Source of the DNA: Thermomonas fusca DSM 15424
GTDB taxonomy: Bacteria > Pseudomonadota > Gammaproteobacteria > Xanthomonadales > Xanthomonadaceae
Direction: 5' to 3'
DNA: 64,000 nucleotides
Assembly: GCF_000423885.1 (NCBI RefSeq)
Contig: NZ_AUIV01000006.1
Coordinates: forward strand, 1-64,000
Below are positions 8,264 to 16,203 of this stretch, one piece after another. Each line of letters opens with the position of its first letter. Position 1 is the stretch's first letter. The position numbers and the translations under genes were made by a program. The notes beneath the pieces are model-generated. The model was not told where the DNA came from. It saw nothing but the letters and a program-made list of their open reading frames with translations, and made no database searches.

Positions 8264-9160
8264 TCAGTCGGACTGGCTGCCCGCGTGCAGGACGTGATCC
8301 GTCGCCAGCACCGCTTCCGGCGCGTATTCGCCCTGCCCGGCCAGCCGCGCATAGATTGGCGCGAAGTCCGGACGGGTGGCATCCATCAACTGCTCGAAGC
8401 TGTCGATGACGAAATAGGTCTTCTGGTAGCTGTCGATGCGGTAGCGCGTGCGCATCACCCGCTCCAGGTCGAAGCCGATCCGGTTCGGCGACGCCGATTC
8501 CAGGCAGTGGATCGATTCGCCCTTCGAGCTGACGATGCCGGCGCCATAGATGCGCAGGCCGTCCGCTTGCCGGATCAGGCCGAATTCCACCGTGTACCAG
8601 TACAGCCGCGCCAGCTGCATCAGCGCCTCCGGCCCGAAGCCGTGCGCCTTCACCCCGCCCTCGCCATAGGCCTGCAGGTAGTCGGCGAACATCGGCTCCA
8701 TCAGCAGCGGCACGTGGCCGAACAGGTCGTGGAACAGGTCGGGTTCTTCGATGTAGTCGATCTGGTCGGCACGGCGGATCCACCAGCTGACCGGGAAGCG
8801 GCGGTTGGCCAGATGGGTGAAGAAGTCCAGTTCCGGCAGCAGCCCTTCCACCGCCACGATCTGCCAGCCGGTGGCGGCGCCGAGGATCGCGTTGAGGTCG
8901 GAGAACTTCGGAATCCGGTCCGGCGGCATCCGCATCCGCGCCTGCGCCTGCAGGAAGGCGTCGCAGGCGCGGCCGGGCAGCAGCGCCTGCTGGCGCGCGT
9001 AGAGCTGGCGCCAGACGTCGTGGTCTTCGTCGCTGTAGCTGTCCCACGGCTGCCCCACCGTGCCGGTGGCATAGACCGGCACCGAGCCGCGGTCGGTCTG
9101 GATGCTTTCGAGGCGGCGCGGCTGCGGTTGGGCGGACATGGCGGGATCGGCTGTGGACAT
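8264..9160 (-). CDS. phhA: Phenylalanine 4-monooxygenase
   Basis: A 298-residue tetrahydropterin-dependent aromatic amino acid hydroxylase converting phenylalanine to tyrosine. The iron ligands are in place: His144 and His149 in LFHDLFGHVPLL and Glu192 in WYTVEFGL. Length fits bacterial single-domain enzymes. The start is uncertain: ATG 9160 has a GGAG too close to it, and ATG 9139 has none. It is transcribed divergently from a Lrp/AsnC regulator 94 bases away, which probably controls it. The window also encodes two GTP cyclohydrolase I enzymes, the first step of pterin cofactor synthesis. Confidence 0.95.
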   Translation of the reverse strand: MSTADPAMSAQPQPRRLESIQTDRGSVPVYATGTVGQPWDSYSDEDHDVWRQLYARQQALLPGRACDAFLQAQARMRMPPDRIPKFSDLNAILGAATGWQIVAVEGLLPELDFFTHLANRRFPVSWWIRRADQIDYIEEPDLFHDLFGHVPLLMEPMFADYLQAYGEGGVKAHGFGPEALMQLARLYWYTVEFGLIRQADGLRIYGAGIVSSKGESIHCLESASPNRIGFDLERVMRTRYRIDSYQKTYFVIDSFEQLMDATRPDFAPIYARLAGQGEYAPEAVLATDHVLHAGSQSD

Positions 9161-9254
9161 CTCCAAAGGGTAGGTGCAACGGTGCGCAAGATGTCTGCAA
9201 AATTGCACCGCAGGCTGGCGTTAGCGCAATATTCCAGCGTCATATTTAAGATGA

Positions 9255-9737
9255 ATGGAAGAAATGACCAGAATCAGGCTGGACCGCACCGATCTGACCC
9301 TGCTCACCGAACTGCAGCGCGCCGGTCGCCAGACCAACGCCGAGCTCGCCGAACGCGTCCACCTGTCGGCTTCGGCCTGCCTGCGCCGGGTGCAGCGGCT
9401 GGAGCGCGAAGGGGTCATCGTCGGCTACCGCGCCGAGGTCGATCCCGAGCGGCTGGGGCTGGGCCTGCAGGCGTTCGTGCGGGTGCAGCTGAAGAGCCAC
9501 GACGCCGAGCGCATCGATACCTTCGCCCGCCAGGTCAACGCCTGGCCGGAAGTGGTGGCCTGCCACGCCTTGACCGGCGACATGGACTACCTGCTGCACG
9601 TGGTGGTGCGCAACCTCGAGCACTTCTCGCGCTTCCTGTTGGACAAGCTGCTGGCGCAGGCGGAAGTGGACGACGTCAATTCCAGTTTCGTGCTGCGCAC
9701 GGTCAAGCGCGCGCAGGGGCTGACGCTGGAAAGCTAG
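9255..9737 (+). CDS. Lrp/AsnC family transcriptional regulator
   Basis: A 160-residue feast-famine regulator. The N-terminal AsnC-type helix-turn-helix is at about 20-55 (LTELQRAGRQTNAELAERVHLSASACLRR, visible as TNAELAERVHLS and ACLRRVQRLE). A RAM ligand-binding domain spans about 70-150, with the typical VVACHALTGDMDYLLHV strand. It probably senses an aromatic amino acid and acts on the divergent phhA promoter; this is inferred from orientation. The start could be ATG 9255 or 9264. Its 3' end overlaps the convergent reductase gene by 4 bases. Confidence 0.92.
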   Translation: MEEMTRIRLDRTDLTLLTELQRAGRQTNAELAERVHLSASACLRRVQRLEREGVIVGYRAEVDPERLGLGLQAFVRVQLKSHDAERIDTFARQVNAWPEVVACHALTGDMDYLLHVVVRNLEHFSRFLLDKLLAQAEVDDVNSSFVLRTVKRAQGLTLES

Positions 9738-11245
9738 CCAGCGACCAGTTGCGCCTGCAGCGCCAGCAGTTCGCGGTCGCGGCCGATCGCCGCCGCCGCC
9801 ACCAGCACGTCGTCGCGGTAGTAGCGCGCCAGGCAGTCATTGGCGGCGGGATCGCCATCCATTTCCACCCGGGTCCAGCCAGTGCCGTGGCCGAGGTAGC
9901 GCAGGTCGGTGCCGTAGTGATGGGTCCAGAAGAACGGCGGGTCGGTGAAGGCGCGGTCATCGCCCAGCATGTTGTCGGCCACGCACTGGCCCTGCCGCTG
10001 CGCGTGCACCCAGTGCTCCACCCGTGCCATCCCGCCGCCGTGCGGATAGCGGGCCACGTCGCCAGCGGCGTAGACCCCGGCGACCGCGGTGCGCAGGCGG
10101 TCATCGACCACGATGCCGTTCTGGATCCGCAGCCCGGCGGCATCGGCCAGCTGGATCCGCGGGCGCACGCCGATGCCCACCAGCAGCGCGTCCACCGCCA
10201 GCGTGTCGCCATTGGCCAACCGCAGCTCGTGGCCATCGAAATGCTCGGCCTGCGTCTGCAGGTGGAACTGCACGCCGTTGCTTTGGTGCAGGCCCAGCAG
10301 GTGCTGCGCCAGCTGCGCGCCGAGGATGCGCTCCAGCGGCAGCGCTTCCGGCGTCACCATGTGCACCGCCAGCCCGCGCGCGCGCAGCGCGGAAGCGGCT
10401 TCCATGCCGATGAAGCCGGAGCCGATCACCGCGATGGCGTGGGCATCGGTGATGCCGCGGAGCAGCGCGTCGGCATCGGCTAGCGTGCGCAGGGTGAATA
10501 CGTTGGGCCGGACGAAGCGCGGCAGCGGGATGCGCGTGGCCTCGGCACCGGTGGCCAGCAGCAGCGCGTCGTAGCGGAAGTGCCCGCCGTCACGTGTGGT
10601 TACAGCTCGCTCGCGCAGGTCCAGCGCCGTCACCGCGCAATCCAGATGCAGGTCGATGCCGTGCTCGCGGTAGAACGCGGGCGGCTGCAGCGGAATCCAC
10701 TCGGCCGGCGCGCTGCCGGCCAGATAGTCCTTGGACAGGTTGGGCCGGTCCACCGGCGGCGCGCTGTCTTCGCTGAGCATGCTGATGCGGCCGGCGAAGC
10801 CGCGCTCGCGCAGGCGCTGGGCGCAGGCGAAGCCGGCGGCGCCGCCGCCGATGATGAGGACGTCCTGCAGCGCAGTCGCCACGGGCCCGGCTTCGGCCTC
10901 GGCCGCGACGTGCTCGCCGCGCACGAACACGCGGTCGCCCTCCACTTCCACTTTCCAGCAGTCCAGCGGTGCGAATGCCGGCGCCCGCACCGCTTTGCCG
11001 CTGCGCAGGCTGAAGCAGGCGTGGTGCCACGGGCAGCGGATTTCATCGCCCACCCGCAGGCCTTCAGCCAGCGGCCCGCCGTAATGGGTGCAGCTGGCGG
11101 ACACCGCGTGTGGCCTGCCATCCACCAGCGCCAGCAGCACCGGCGTTTCGCCGACGTGGCCGAGCAACACGCCGGTTGCCGGGATGGATGCCAGCGCCAC
11201 GCCGGCGGTGAAATCCGGGCCGGAAAGAACTGCCGCCTGTGCCAT
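9734..11245 (-). CDS. Rieske-domain FAD-dependent oxidoreductase (AIF-like)
   Basis: A 503-residue fusion. An N-terminal Rieske [2Fe-2S] domain (about 20-112) has ligands Cys52-x-His54 in SCTHYGG and Cys71-xx-His74 in CPWHHACF. It is followed by a pyridine-nucleotide-disulfide reductase fold with the FAD motif IIGGGAAG (131-138), the NAD(P)H motif IGSGFIGMEAA and the second FAD motif GVYAAGDVA. Such proteins resemble human AIFM3/Nfrl and ferredoxin reductases of oxygenase systems; the partner is unknown. The ATG at 11245 has GGAG eight bases upstream. It diverges from folE across a 128-bp region carrying a symmetrical ECF-type promoter element, so it is probably under the sigma factor encoded at 12011. 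Confidence 0.92.
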   Translation of the reverse strand: MAQAAVLSGPDFTAGVALASIPATGVLLGHVGETPVLLALVDGRPHAVSASCTHYGGPLAEGLRVGDEIRCPWHHACFSLRSGKAVRAPAFAPLDCWKVEVEGDRVFVRGEHVAAEAEAGPVATALQDVLIIGGGAAGFACAQRLRERGFAGRISMLSEDSAPPVDRPNLSKDYLAGSAPAEWIPLQPPAFYREHGIDLHLDCAVTALDLRERAVTTRDGGHFRYDALLLATGAEATRIPLPRFVRPNVFTLRTLADADALLRGITDAHAIAVIGSGFIGMEAASALRARGLAVHMVTPEALPLERILGAQLAQHLLGLHQSNGVQFHLQTQAEHFDGHELRLANGDTLAVDALLVGIGVRPRIQLADAAGLRIQNGIVVDDRLRTAVAGVYAAGDVARYPHGGGMARVEHWVHAQRQGQCVADNMLGDDRAFTDPPFFWTHHYGTDLRYLGHGTGWTRVEMDGDPAANDCLARYYRDDVLVAAAAIGRDRELLALQAQLVAG

Positions 11246-11287
11246 GTCGCGCTCCGTGGGTGTATTCGAAAGGAGGATCCCTGTTAC

Positions 11288-11344
11288 ACGGACGCAGATT
11301 CGGCCGAGAGGTTCCCGGGAACCTTTTTTGCGCCACTGCATCTG
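11288..11344. promoter_or_regulatory. Divergent ECF-sigma promoter pair on a 16-bp palindrome
   Basis: The perfect palindrome AGGTTCCCGGGAACCT at 11309-11324 places a GGGAACC box, typical of ECF -35 elements, on both strands. On the minus strand it is followed 15 bases on by CGTCCG (11294-11289); on the plus strand, 15 bases on by CATCTG (11339-11344). The paired layout would drive the Rieske reductase leftwards and folE-sigma factor rightwards. That the ECF factor at 12011 recognises it is an inference. Confidence 0.6.
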
Positions 11345-11373
11345 CCGAGGCAAGACCCCCGAAAGGCCCCGCC

Positions 11374-11997
11374 ATGCTGAACCCGCTTGCCGCCGTGCCG
11401 CTGGTTGCCGATTTCCAGGACACCGTAGCCGAAATGCCTCGCCCCAGTCGCGCCGAAGCCGAAGCGGCGGTGCGCACGCTGATCCGCTGGGCGGGTGACA
11501 ATCCGGTGCGCGCCGGCCTTCATGACACCCCGGCGCGGGTGGTGCGCGCCTACGAGGAATGGTTCGGTGGTTACGCCAGGGATCCGGCAACGATCCTTGG
11601 CCGCCGCTTCGAGCGTTCCGGCTACGACGACATCGTGCTGCTGCGCGACATCCCGCTGCACAGCACCTGCGAACACCACATGGCGCCGATCACCGGCGTG
11701 GCTCATCTCGCCTACCTGCCGGGCGAACAGGTGGTGGGCCTGTCCAAGCTGGCGCGGCTGGTCGATGCCTATGCACGCCGGCTGCAGATCCAGGAGCGGC
11801 TGACGGTGGAAATCGCGGACGCGCTGCAGCGCGAACTGCAGCCGCGCGGGGTGGCGGTGGCGATCCGTGCCAGCCACGCCTGCATGACCAGCCGCGGCAC
11901 GCACGTGCACGGCAGCGCGATGGTGACGCGGCGCCTGCTGGGCGCTTTCGAACACGAGCCGTGGCGCGGCGATATCCTCGCTGTGCTGTCGGCGTGA
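11374..11997 (+). CDS. folE: GTP cyclohydrolase I, first copy
   Basis: A 207-residue enzyme converting GTP to 7,8-dihydroneopterin triphosphate, the entry step to folate and tetrahydropterin. Zinc ligands Cys99 and His102 (TCEHHMAP) and Cys170 (ACMTSRG) are present, as are the substrate-site VGLSKLARLVDAYARR and QERLT segments. The start at 11374 follows GAAAGG. It lies 13 bases ahead of an ECF sigma factor and shares its upstream region with a divergent Rieske reductase. A second, more canonical copy is at 62655-63266. This copy differs in its N-terminus and in THVHGSAMVT against IHKRGVSMVT, and may be the conditionally expressed isoenzyme. Confidence 0.93.
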   Translation: MLNPLAAVPLVADFQDTVAEMPRPSRAEAEAAVRTLIRWAGDNPVRAGLHDTPARVVRAYEEWFGGYARDPATILGRRFERSGYDDIVLLRDIPLHSTCEHHMAPITGVAHLAYLPGEQVVGLSKLARLVDAYARRLQIQERLTVEIADALQRELQPRGVAVAIRASHACMTSRGTHVHGSAMVTRRLLGAFEHEPWRGDILAVLSA

Positions 11998-12010
11998 TGG
12001 AGGAACAGCC

Positions 12011-12721
12011 ATGAACACGATTGCAGCAGGCGCTACGCGCGACTACGCCGCACTGGACGATGCCGCGCTGGTGGCCTGCGTGCGCGGCGGCGAGCGCGAT
12101 GCGTTCCGGCAGATCATGCAGCGCTGCAACCAGCGCATGTTCCGGGTGGTGCGCGGGGTCATCCGCAACGAGGCCGAAGCCGAGGACGTGGTGCAGGAAG
12201 CCTACGTGCACGGCTACGAAAAGCTGGGCAGCTTCCGCGGCGAGGCATCGCTGGCGACCTGGCTGACCCGCATCGCCCTCAATGAAGCCTATGGTCGCCT
12301 GCGCCGGAGGCGCGACAGCGTGGACATCGACGATATCGACACGAGCGCGCCGGTGGCGGCGCAGCTGATTGCGTTTCCTGGCCACGTGCTGGGCAACGAC
12401 CCCGCCGAGGAAGCGGCGCGCGCGCAGCTGCGCCGGCTACTGGAACAGGCGGTGGACGACCTGCCGGAAGCGTTCCGGCTGGTGTACGTGCTGCGCGACG
12501 TCGAAGGCTGCTCGGTGGAAGAAACCGCAAGCGCCTTGGAGATCCGCCAGGAAACCGTGAAAACCCGCCTGCACCGCGCCCGTCGTCAATTGCGCGAGGC
12601 GCTGGCCAGCCGCGTATCGGTGGCGCAGGTGGAAGCGTTCCAGTTCATGGGCGCGCGCTGCGCGCGCATGACCGACGTGGTGATGGCGCGGATCGCGGCA
12701 CTGCCCGGCGCGCAAGCCTGA
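12011..12721 (+). CDS. ECF-type RNA polymerase sigma factor
   Basis: A 236-residue sigma-70 family protein of the extracytoplasmic-function type. Region 2 is at about 30-100 (FRQIMQRCNQRMFRVVRG, EAEDVVQEAYVHGYEKL, ATWLTRIALNEA). Region 4 is at about 145-195 (LPEAFRLVYVLRDVEGCSVEETA, then VKTRLHRARRQLREAL). About 35 residues follow region 4, rich in Ala/Met/Val, which may serve a regulatory role. A good GGAGGAAC ribosome-binding site precedes ATG 12011. No zinc-finger anti-sigma gene follows. The next two genes encode small membrane proteins, one of which could hold the sigma factor in check. Confidence 0.92.
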   Translation: MNTIAAGATRDYAALDDAALVACVRGGERDAFRQIMQRCNQRMFRVVRGVIRNEAEAEDVVQEAYVHGYEKLGSFRGEASLATWLTRIALNEAYGRLRRRRDSVDIDDIDTSAPVAAQLIAFPGHVLGNDPAEEAARAQLRRLLEQAVDDLPEAFRLVYVLRDVEGCSVEETASALEIRQETVKTRLHRARRQLREALASRVSVAQVEAFQFMGARCARMTDVVMARIAALPGAQA

Positions 12722-12755
12722 TGTTTCCGAAGTTCAACCAATAAGGGGGTGTGGA

Positions 12756-13103
12756 ATGTTGCTGTATGCCTTGATCGTGTTCCTGGTGGGCGCCTGTGGC
12801 GGCCTCGTACTGGCCTCGTACGTGCTGCGCGGGAAGCTGGCGCCGTGGGCAGTGTCGCTGCTGCACGCCTTGCTGGGTGCCAGTGGCCTGATCCTGCTGG
12901 TTGCGGCCATCCTGACCGGCGATGGCATCGGCACCTTGCCGGTGCTGGCGCTGTGCGTCTTCCTGGTTGCCGCGCTGTTCGGCTTCTATCTGGCGTCGAT
13001 CCACTACGGCAAGCGGGTGGCGTTGAAGCGGGTGGTGCTGACCCATGCCGGTTTCGCGGTGACCGGGGCGGTGCTGCTGATCGCGGCGGTAGTGATGCAA
13101 TGA
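12756..13103 (+). CDS. Small four-helix membrane protein
   Basis: A 115-residue protein made almost wholly of hydrophobic segments (about 2-22, 30-53, 60-82 and 93-114) with short charged loops (LRGKLAPW, HYGKRVALKR). I do not recognise a named family. AAGGGGGTG precedes the ATG. The gene follows the ECF sigma factor by 34 bases and overlaps the next gene by 4 (ATGA), so it belongs to the same transcript. Being a membrane protein next to a sigma factor without an anti-sigma gene, it is a candidate modulator; this is inference only. Confidence 0.7.
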   Translation: MLLYALIVFLVGACGGLVLASYVLRGKLAPWAVSLLHALLGASGLILLVAAILTGDGIGTLPVLALCVFLVAALFGFYLASIHYGKRVALKRVVLTHAGFAVTGAVLLIAAVVMQ

Positions 13104-13528
13104 GCCACCCCGTCCATCCCGCCGTGGTGCATTTCCCGGTGGCCTGCTGGTCGCTGGCCACGCTGGCGGATGTCGTCGGCCTGTTCTGGGCCCCGCCGTG
13201 GCTGTGGCAGCTGGCGTTCGTGCTGACCGTGCTGGGCTGCGCGTTCGGATTGGTGGCGGCGCTGGCAGGGTTTTGGGAGCTGCTCAAGCTGCCGGCCGAA
13301 CACCCCGCCGGCAGTACCGCCCATGCGCATATGGGTCTGGCGCTGACCAGCTGGTGCCTGTATGCCGGTAGCGCGTTGCTGCGCCTGCCCGACCAGCAGC
13401 CGCTGCCGCCCGACACCTGGGCGCTGGCGCTCGGCGGCGTTGGCTTGCTGTCGCTGCTGGCCACTGGCTGGCTGGGCGGCAAGCTGGTGTATGGCTATGG
13501 CGTGGGCGTCACACCGCGCGAGGGGTAA
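13100..13528 (+). CDS. DUF2231-type membrane protein
   Basis: A 142-residue integral membrane protein beginning MSHPVHPAVVHFPVACW. The HPxxVHFP motif and four hydrophobic helices are the mark of the DUF2231 family, some of whose members are thought to bind heme. Its ATG overlaps the stop of the preceding small membrane gene (ATGA), showing translational coupling. It is the last gene of the folE-sigma transcript and faces the patatin gene tail to tail. Confidence 0.85.
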   Translation: MSHPVHPAVVHFPVACWSLATLADVVGLFWAPPWLWQLAFVLTVLGCAFGLVAALAGFWELLKLPAEHPAGSTAHAHMGLALTSWCLYAGSALLRLPDQQPLPPDTWALALGGVGLLSLLATGWLGGKLVYGYGVGVTPREG

Positions 13529-13540
13529 CGCCCCGCGCGG

Positions 13541-14551
13541 TCACTTGCAGTCCGCGTCGCGGCGCAGCTTGTCCAGCCAGCCGGCCTGCTGCGCACAGCG
13601 CGCCTTGCGCTCGGCTTCGCGCTGCTGCGCTACCTTCGTTTCCGCGGCCTGGCGGGCCTGCGCCAGCCGCTGCGCCTGCAGCGCGGCGATCTTCGCGCGG
13701 ATCTGTGGCAGCACCGCCTGCGCAGCGCGCTCGCCTTCGAGGATGGCGCGGTTCTTCTGCGCGAAATCGGTGGCGCCGATGTCGTTCACCGCGGGACGGA
13801 TCACCACGTCGGCGCGCGCCAGTTCGGCTGCGCCCAGCTTCTGGCCCATGATCGCGATGCTGCGGTTGACGTTGCCGAGCATGCTGGACGGATCGGCCGC
13901 GCCGCTGGCCTTGCTGCTGATGTCGACCGCCACCACGAAGTCGGCGCCGAGGTCGCGCGCGGCGTCCACCGGCACCGGGCTGACCACGCCGCCATCGACG
14001 TAGTGATGCTTGCCGATGCTGACCGCCTCGAACACGCCGGGAATCGAGCTGGACGCGCGCACCGCCTGGCCCACGTTGCCGCGCACGAACACCGTGCGCT
14101 GGCCGTCCTCCAGCCGGGTGGCGACCACCGCCAGCGGTTTCTTCAGCTTCTCGAAGCTGCGTTCGCCCAGCTGCGCGTTGACGTAGTCCTGCAGTTTCTG
14201 GCCTTTCACCACGCCGCCGGAAAACAGGCTGACGTCGCGGATGCTGGCTTCGTCCAGCGCCACCGCCTTCTGCTGCAGCGCGTAGGCATCCATGCCGCTG
14301 GCGTACAGGGCGCCGACCACGCTGCCGGCGCTGGTGCCGGACACCACCGCCGGCTTGATGCCGTTGGCTTCCAGCATCTTGATCACGCCGATGTGGGCGA
14401 AACCCTTGGCTGCGCCGCCGCCCAGCGCCAGCCCCACCCTGATCGGTGCGACGGCGACGGGGACGCCGGCCGGCGTCACCGCGGGTGCGGGCGGTGCGCT
14501 GGCGCAGGCGGCAAGGAGCGTGCAGGCAAGGACGGCAGCAAAGACGCGCAT
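13541..14551 (-). CDS. Patatin-like phospholipase, lipoprotein
   Basis: A 336-residue RssA-type serine lipase. A lipoprotein signal peptide ends at the lipobox LAAC with Cys16. The patatin core has the oxyanion motif GGGAAKG (44-50), the nucleophile Ser74 in GTSAG and the catalytic Asp in YVDGGVV. A C-terminal charged helix (about 270-330), rich in Ala/Gln/Arg, is likely coiled-coil. It probably acts on membrane lipids in the periplasm. The start at 14551 is fixed by the signal peptide; the open frame extends far upstream only because antisense frames in this GC-rich DNA rarely contain stops. Confidence 0.92.
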   Translation of the reverse strand: MRVFAAVLACTLLAACASAPPAPAVTPAGVPVAVAPIRVGLALGGGAAKGFAHIGVIKMLEANGIKPAVVSGTSAGSVVGALYASGMDAYALQQKAVALDEASIRDVSLFSGGVVKGQKLQDYVNAQLGERSFEKLKKPLAVVATRLEDGQRTVFVRGNVGQAVRASSSIPGVFEAVSIGKHHYVDGGVVSPVPVDAARDLGADFVVAVDISSKASGAADPSSMLGNVNRSIAIMGQKLGAAELARADVVIRPAVNDIGATDFAQKNRAILEGERAAQAVLPQIRAKIAALQAQRLAQARQAAETKVAQQREAERKARCAQQAGWLDKLRRDADCK

Positions 14552-14639
14552 CGGATGAGGGAATGACCGGGAAGCGCGCAGCTTAGCGGCGAATGCCGCA
14601 ACGCCAGCCGAACCGCGGCCGTTTCCGCGCTTGATCGCC

Positions 14640-14657
14640 GCGCAGGCGGGGATGACG
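14640..14657. repeat. Half of a REP-like element
   Basis: GCGCAGGCGGGGATGACG in the gap between the patatin gene and the DUF2238 gene matches, with one change, one arm of the hairpin at 44095-44120. Short GC-rich palindromes with GTCATCCCCGC are common intergenic repeats in this family of bacteria, to my knowledge. Confidence 0.55.
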
Positions 14658-14698
14658 GCCATACTCCCGGCGCAGACCCGCAAATTCGGAAAATCGCC

Positions 14699-15343
14699 AT
14701 GCCCCATCACGCCGTCGCCATTCCGCCTTCCCGCCCGGAACGCTGGCTGCTGGCCGGCGGCGTGCTGGCCGCACTGGCGATCTCGTTCGCCATCACCAGC
14801 GACCGCCTGACCTGGTCGCTGGAGGTGATCTGGGCGATGGTCGGGCTGGCGCTGGTGGCCTGGCGCTGGCAGCGCTTTCCGCTGACCCGGCTGCTGTGCT
14901 GGTTGCTGGCGCTGCACGCGCTGGTGCTGATCCACGGCGGCGCCTATACCTACTCGCTGACGCCGGGGGGGTTCTGGCTGCAGGAACTGCTGGGCACCGC
15001 GCGCAATCCCTGGGACCGGCTGGGCCACTGGATGCAAGGTTTCGTGCCGGCCATCCTCGCCCGCGAACTGTTGCTGCGGCTGACGCCGTTGCGCCGCGGT
15101 GGCTGGCTGACCTATCTGGTGCTGGCCGCCTGCCTCAGCTTCTCGGCGTTCTTCGAGCTGATCGAGTGGTGGGCCGCACTGGTCTACGGCGCCGATGCCG
15201 ACGCCTTCCTCGCTACCCAGGGCGACCAGTGGGACACCCAGTGGGACATGTTCCTGTGCCTGCTCGGCGCGACCACCTCGCTGCTGCTGCTGTCGCGCTG
15301 GCACGACCGCCAGCTGGGCGCTGCGGTGCTGGCGGGAAAATAG
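14699..15343 (+). CDS. DUF2238 (YjdF-type) membrane protein
   Basis: A 214-residue polytopic inner-membrane protein with six predicted helices. The conserved DRLGHWMQGFVPA, ELIEWWAA and GDQWDTQWDMFLCLLGA stretches identify the DUF2238/YjdF family. Function is not established. It is a lone gene on the plus strand between two minus-strand genes; the ATG at 14699 directly follows AAAATCGCC, with no clear ribosome-binding site. Confidence 0.88.
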   Translation: MPHHAVAIPPSRPERWLLAGGVLAALAISFAITSDRLTWSLEVIWAMVGLALVAWRWQRFPLTRLLCWLLALHALVLIHGGAYTYSLTPGGFWLQELLGTARNPWDRLGHWMQGFVPAILARELLLRLTPLRRGGWLTYLVLAACLSFSAFFELIEWWAALVYGADADAFLATQGDQWDTQWDMFLCLLGATTSLLLLSRWHDRQLGAAVLAGK

Positions 15344-15354
15344 CTCCCGCGGAT

Positions 15355-16125
15355 TCAGTCGGCGCGCCGGCGGAACGGCAGCACCTGGCCGCGCGGCTCG
15401 GTTGGCGTTTCGCGCTGCCACAGCACCGGCACATCGTCGGGGGCGCGGGTTTCGAAGGTGCCGAATCCGTCTTCGGCCTTGCGGCGGGCCTGTTCGGCCT
15501 CGAACTCTTCCTCCAGCTCCCAGCTGTACTTCTGCCGCGCCGGCTGCGGGTCGCTGCGGCGGAACAGGAATGCAGCGACGATGCCGGCCAGCGCGCCGCC
15601 CAGGTGCGATTCCCACGACACCCCGGCTTCGCGCGGCAGCACGCTCATCAGCATGCCGCCATAGAACAGGAACGCGATCATGCCGGCGGCGATCGCCGCG
15701 CGGTCGCGTCGCAGCAAGCCGAGCACGAACACCAGGAAGCCGAGCCCGTGGGTGACCCCGCTGGCGCCGAGGTGGTGCGAGCCAGGCTGGCCCAGCAGCC
15801 ACGCGCCCAGCCCCGCGCCCAGCCACAGCAGCGGCAGCGCGCGCAGGCTGGCCTTTGGATAAGCGGTGCCGGCCAGCGTGCCGAGCAGCAGCAGCGCGGT
15901 GGTATTGGCCAGCACGTGCGCCACCGAGCCGTGCAGCAGCGGCGCGGTGAGCAGGCCCAGCAGGCCTGCTGTCGTTTGCGGCGTGACCGTCAGGAATGCC
16001 CAGTCGAAGCCCTGCTGCGCGGCGAAGCACAGCCACAGCAGCAGCGCGCCGGCGAGGTTGGCATTCAGTGCGCGGCGCACCCGGCCGCGGTCGGCCTGGT
16101 GCTGGTGGTCGGTGCTGGCGGACAT
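15355..16125 (-). CDS. Rhomboid-family intramembrane serine protease
   Basis: A 256-residue membrane protease with a six-helix rhomboid core at about 22-195. The catalytic dyad is visible: Ser122 in GASG and His174 in WESHLGG. The helix-2 motif HxxxN appears as HVLANT near residue 70. The C-terminal 60 residues are a hydrophilic cytoplasmic tail with charged helices (WELEEEFEAEQARRK). The ATG at 16125 was preferred to an upstream GTG because it starts just before the first membrane segment. Substrate unknown. It is followed on the same strand by nothing within the same unit; terC lies upstream by 78 bases. Confidence 0.9.
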   Translation of the reverse strand: MSASTDHQHQADRGRVRRALNANLAGALLLWLCFAAQQGFDWAFLTVTPQTTAGLLGLLTAPLLHGSVAHVLANTTALLLLGTLAGTAYPKASLRALPLLWLGAGLGAWLLGQPGSHHLGASGVTHGLGFLVFVLGLLRRDRAAIAAGMIAFLFYGGMLMSVLPREAGVSWESHLGGALAGIVAAFLFRRSDPQPARQKYSWELEEEFEAEQARRKAEDGFGTFETRAPDDVPVLWQRETPTEPRGQVLPFRRRAD

Positions 16126-16203
16126 GCAACCGAGGTGGGGCGGTGGCCCGATGATTGCAAGCCGGCGCGCCCGGCTGCCGCCCGAACGCGCCGTTGCATG
16201 CAA

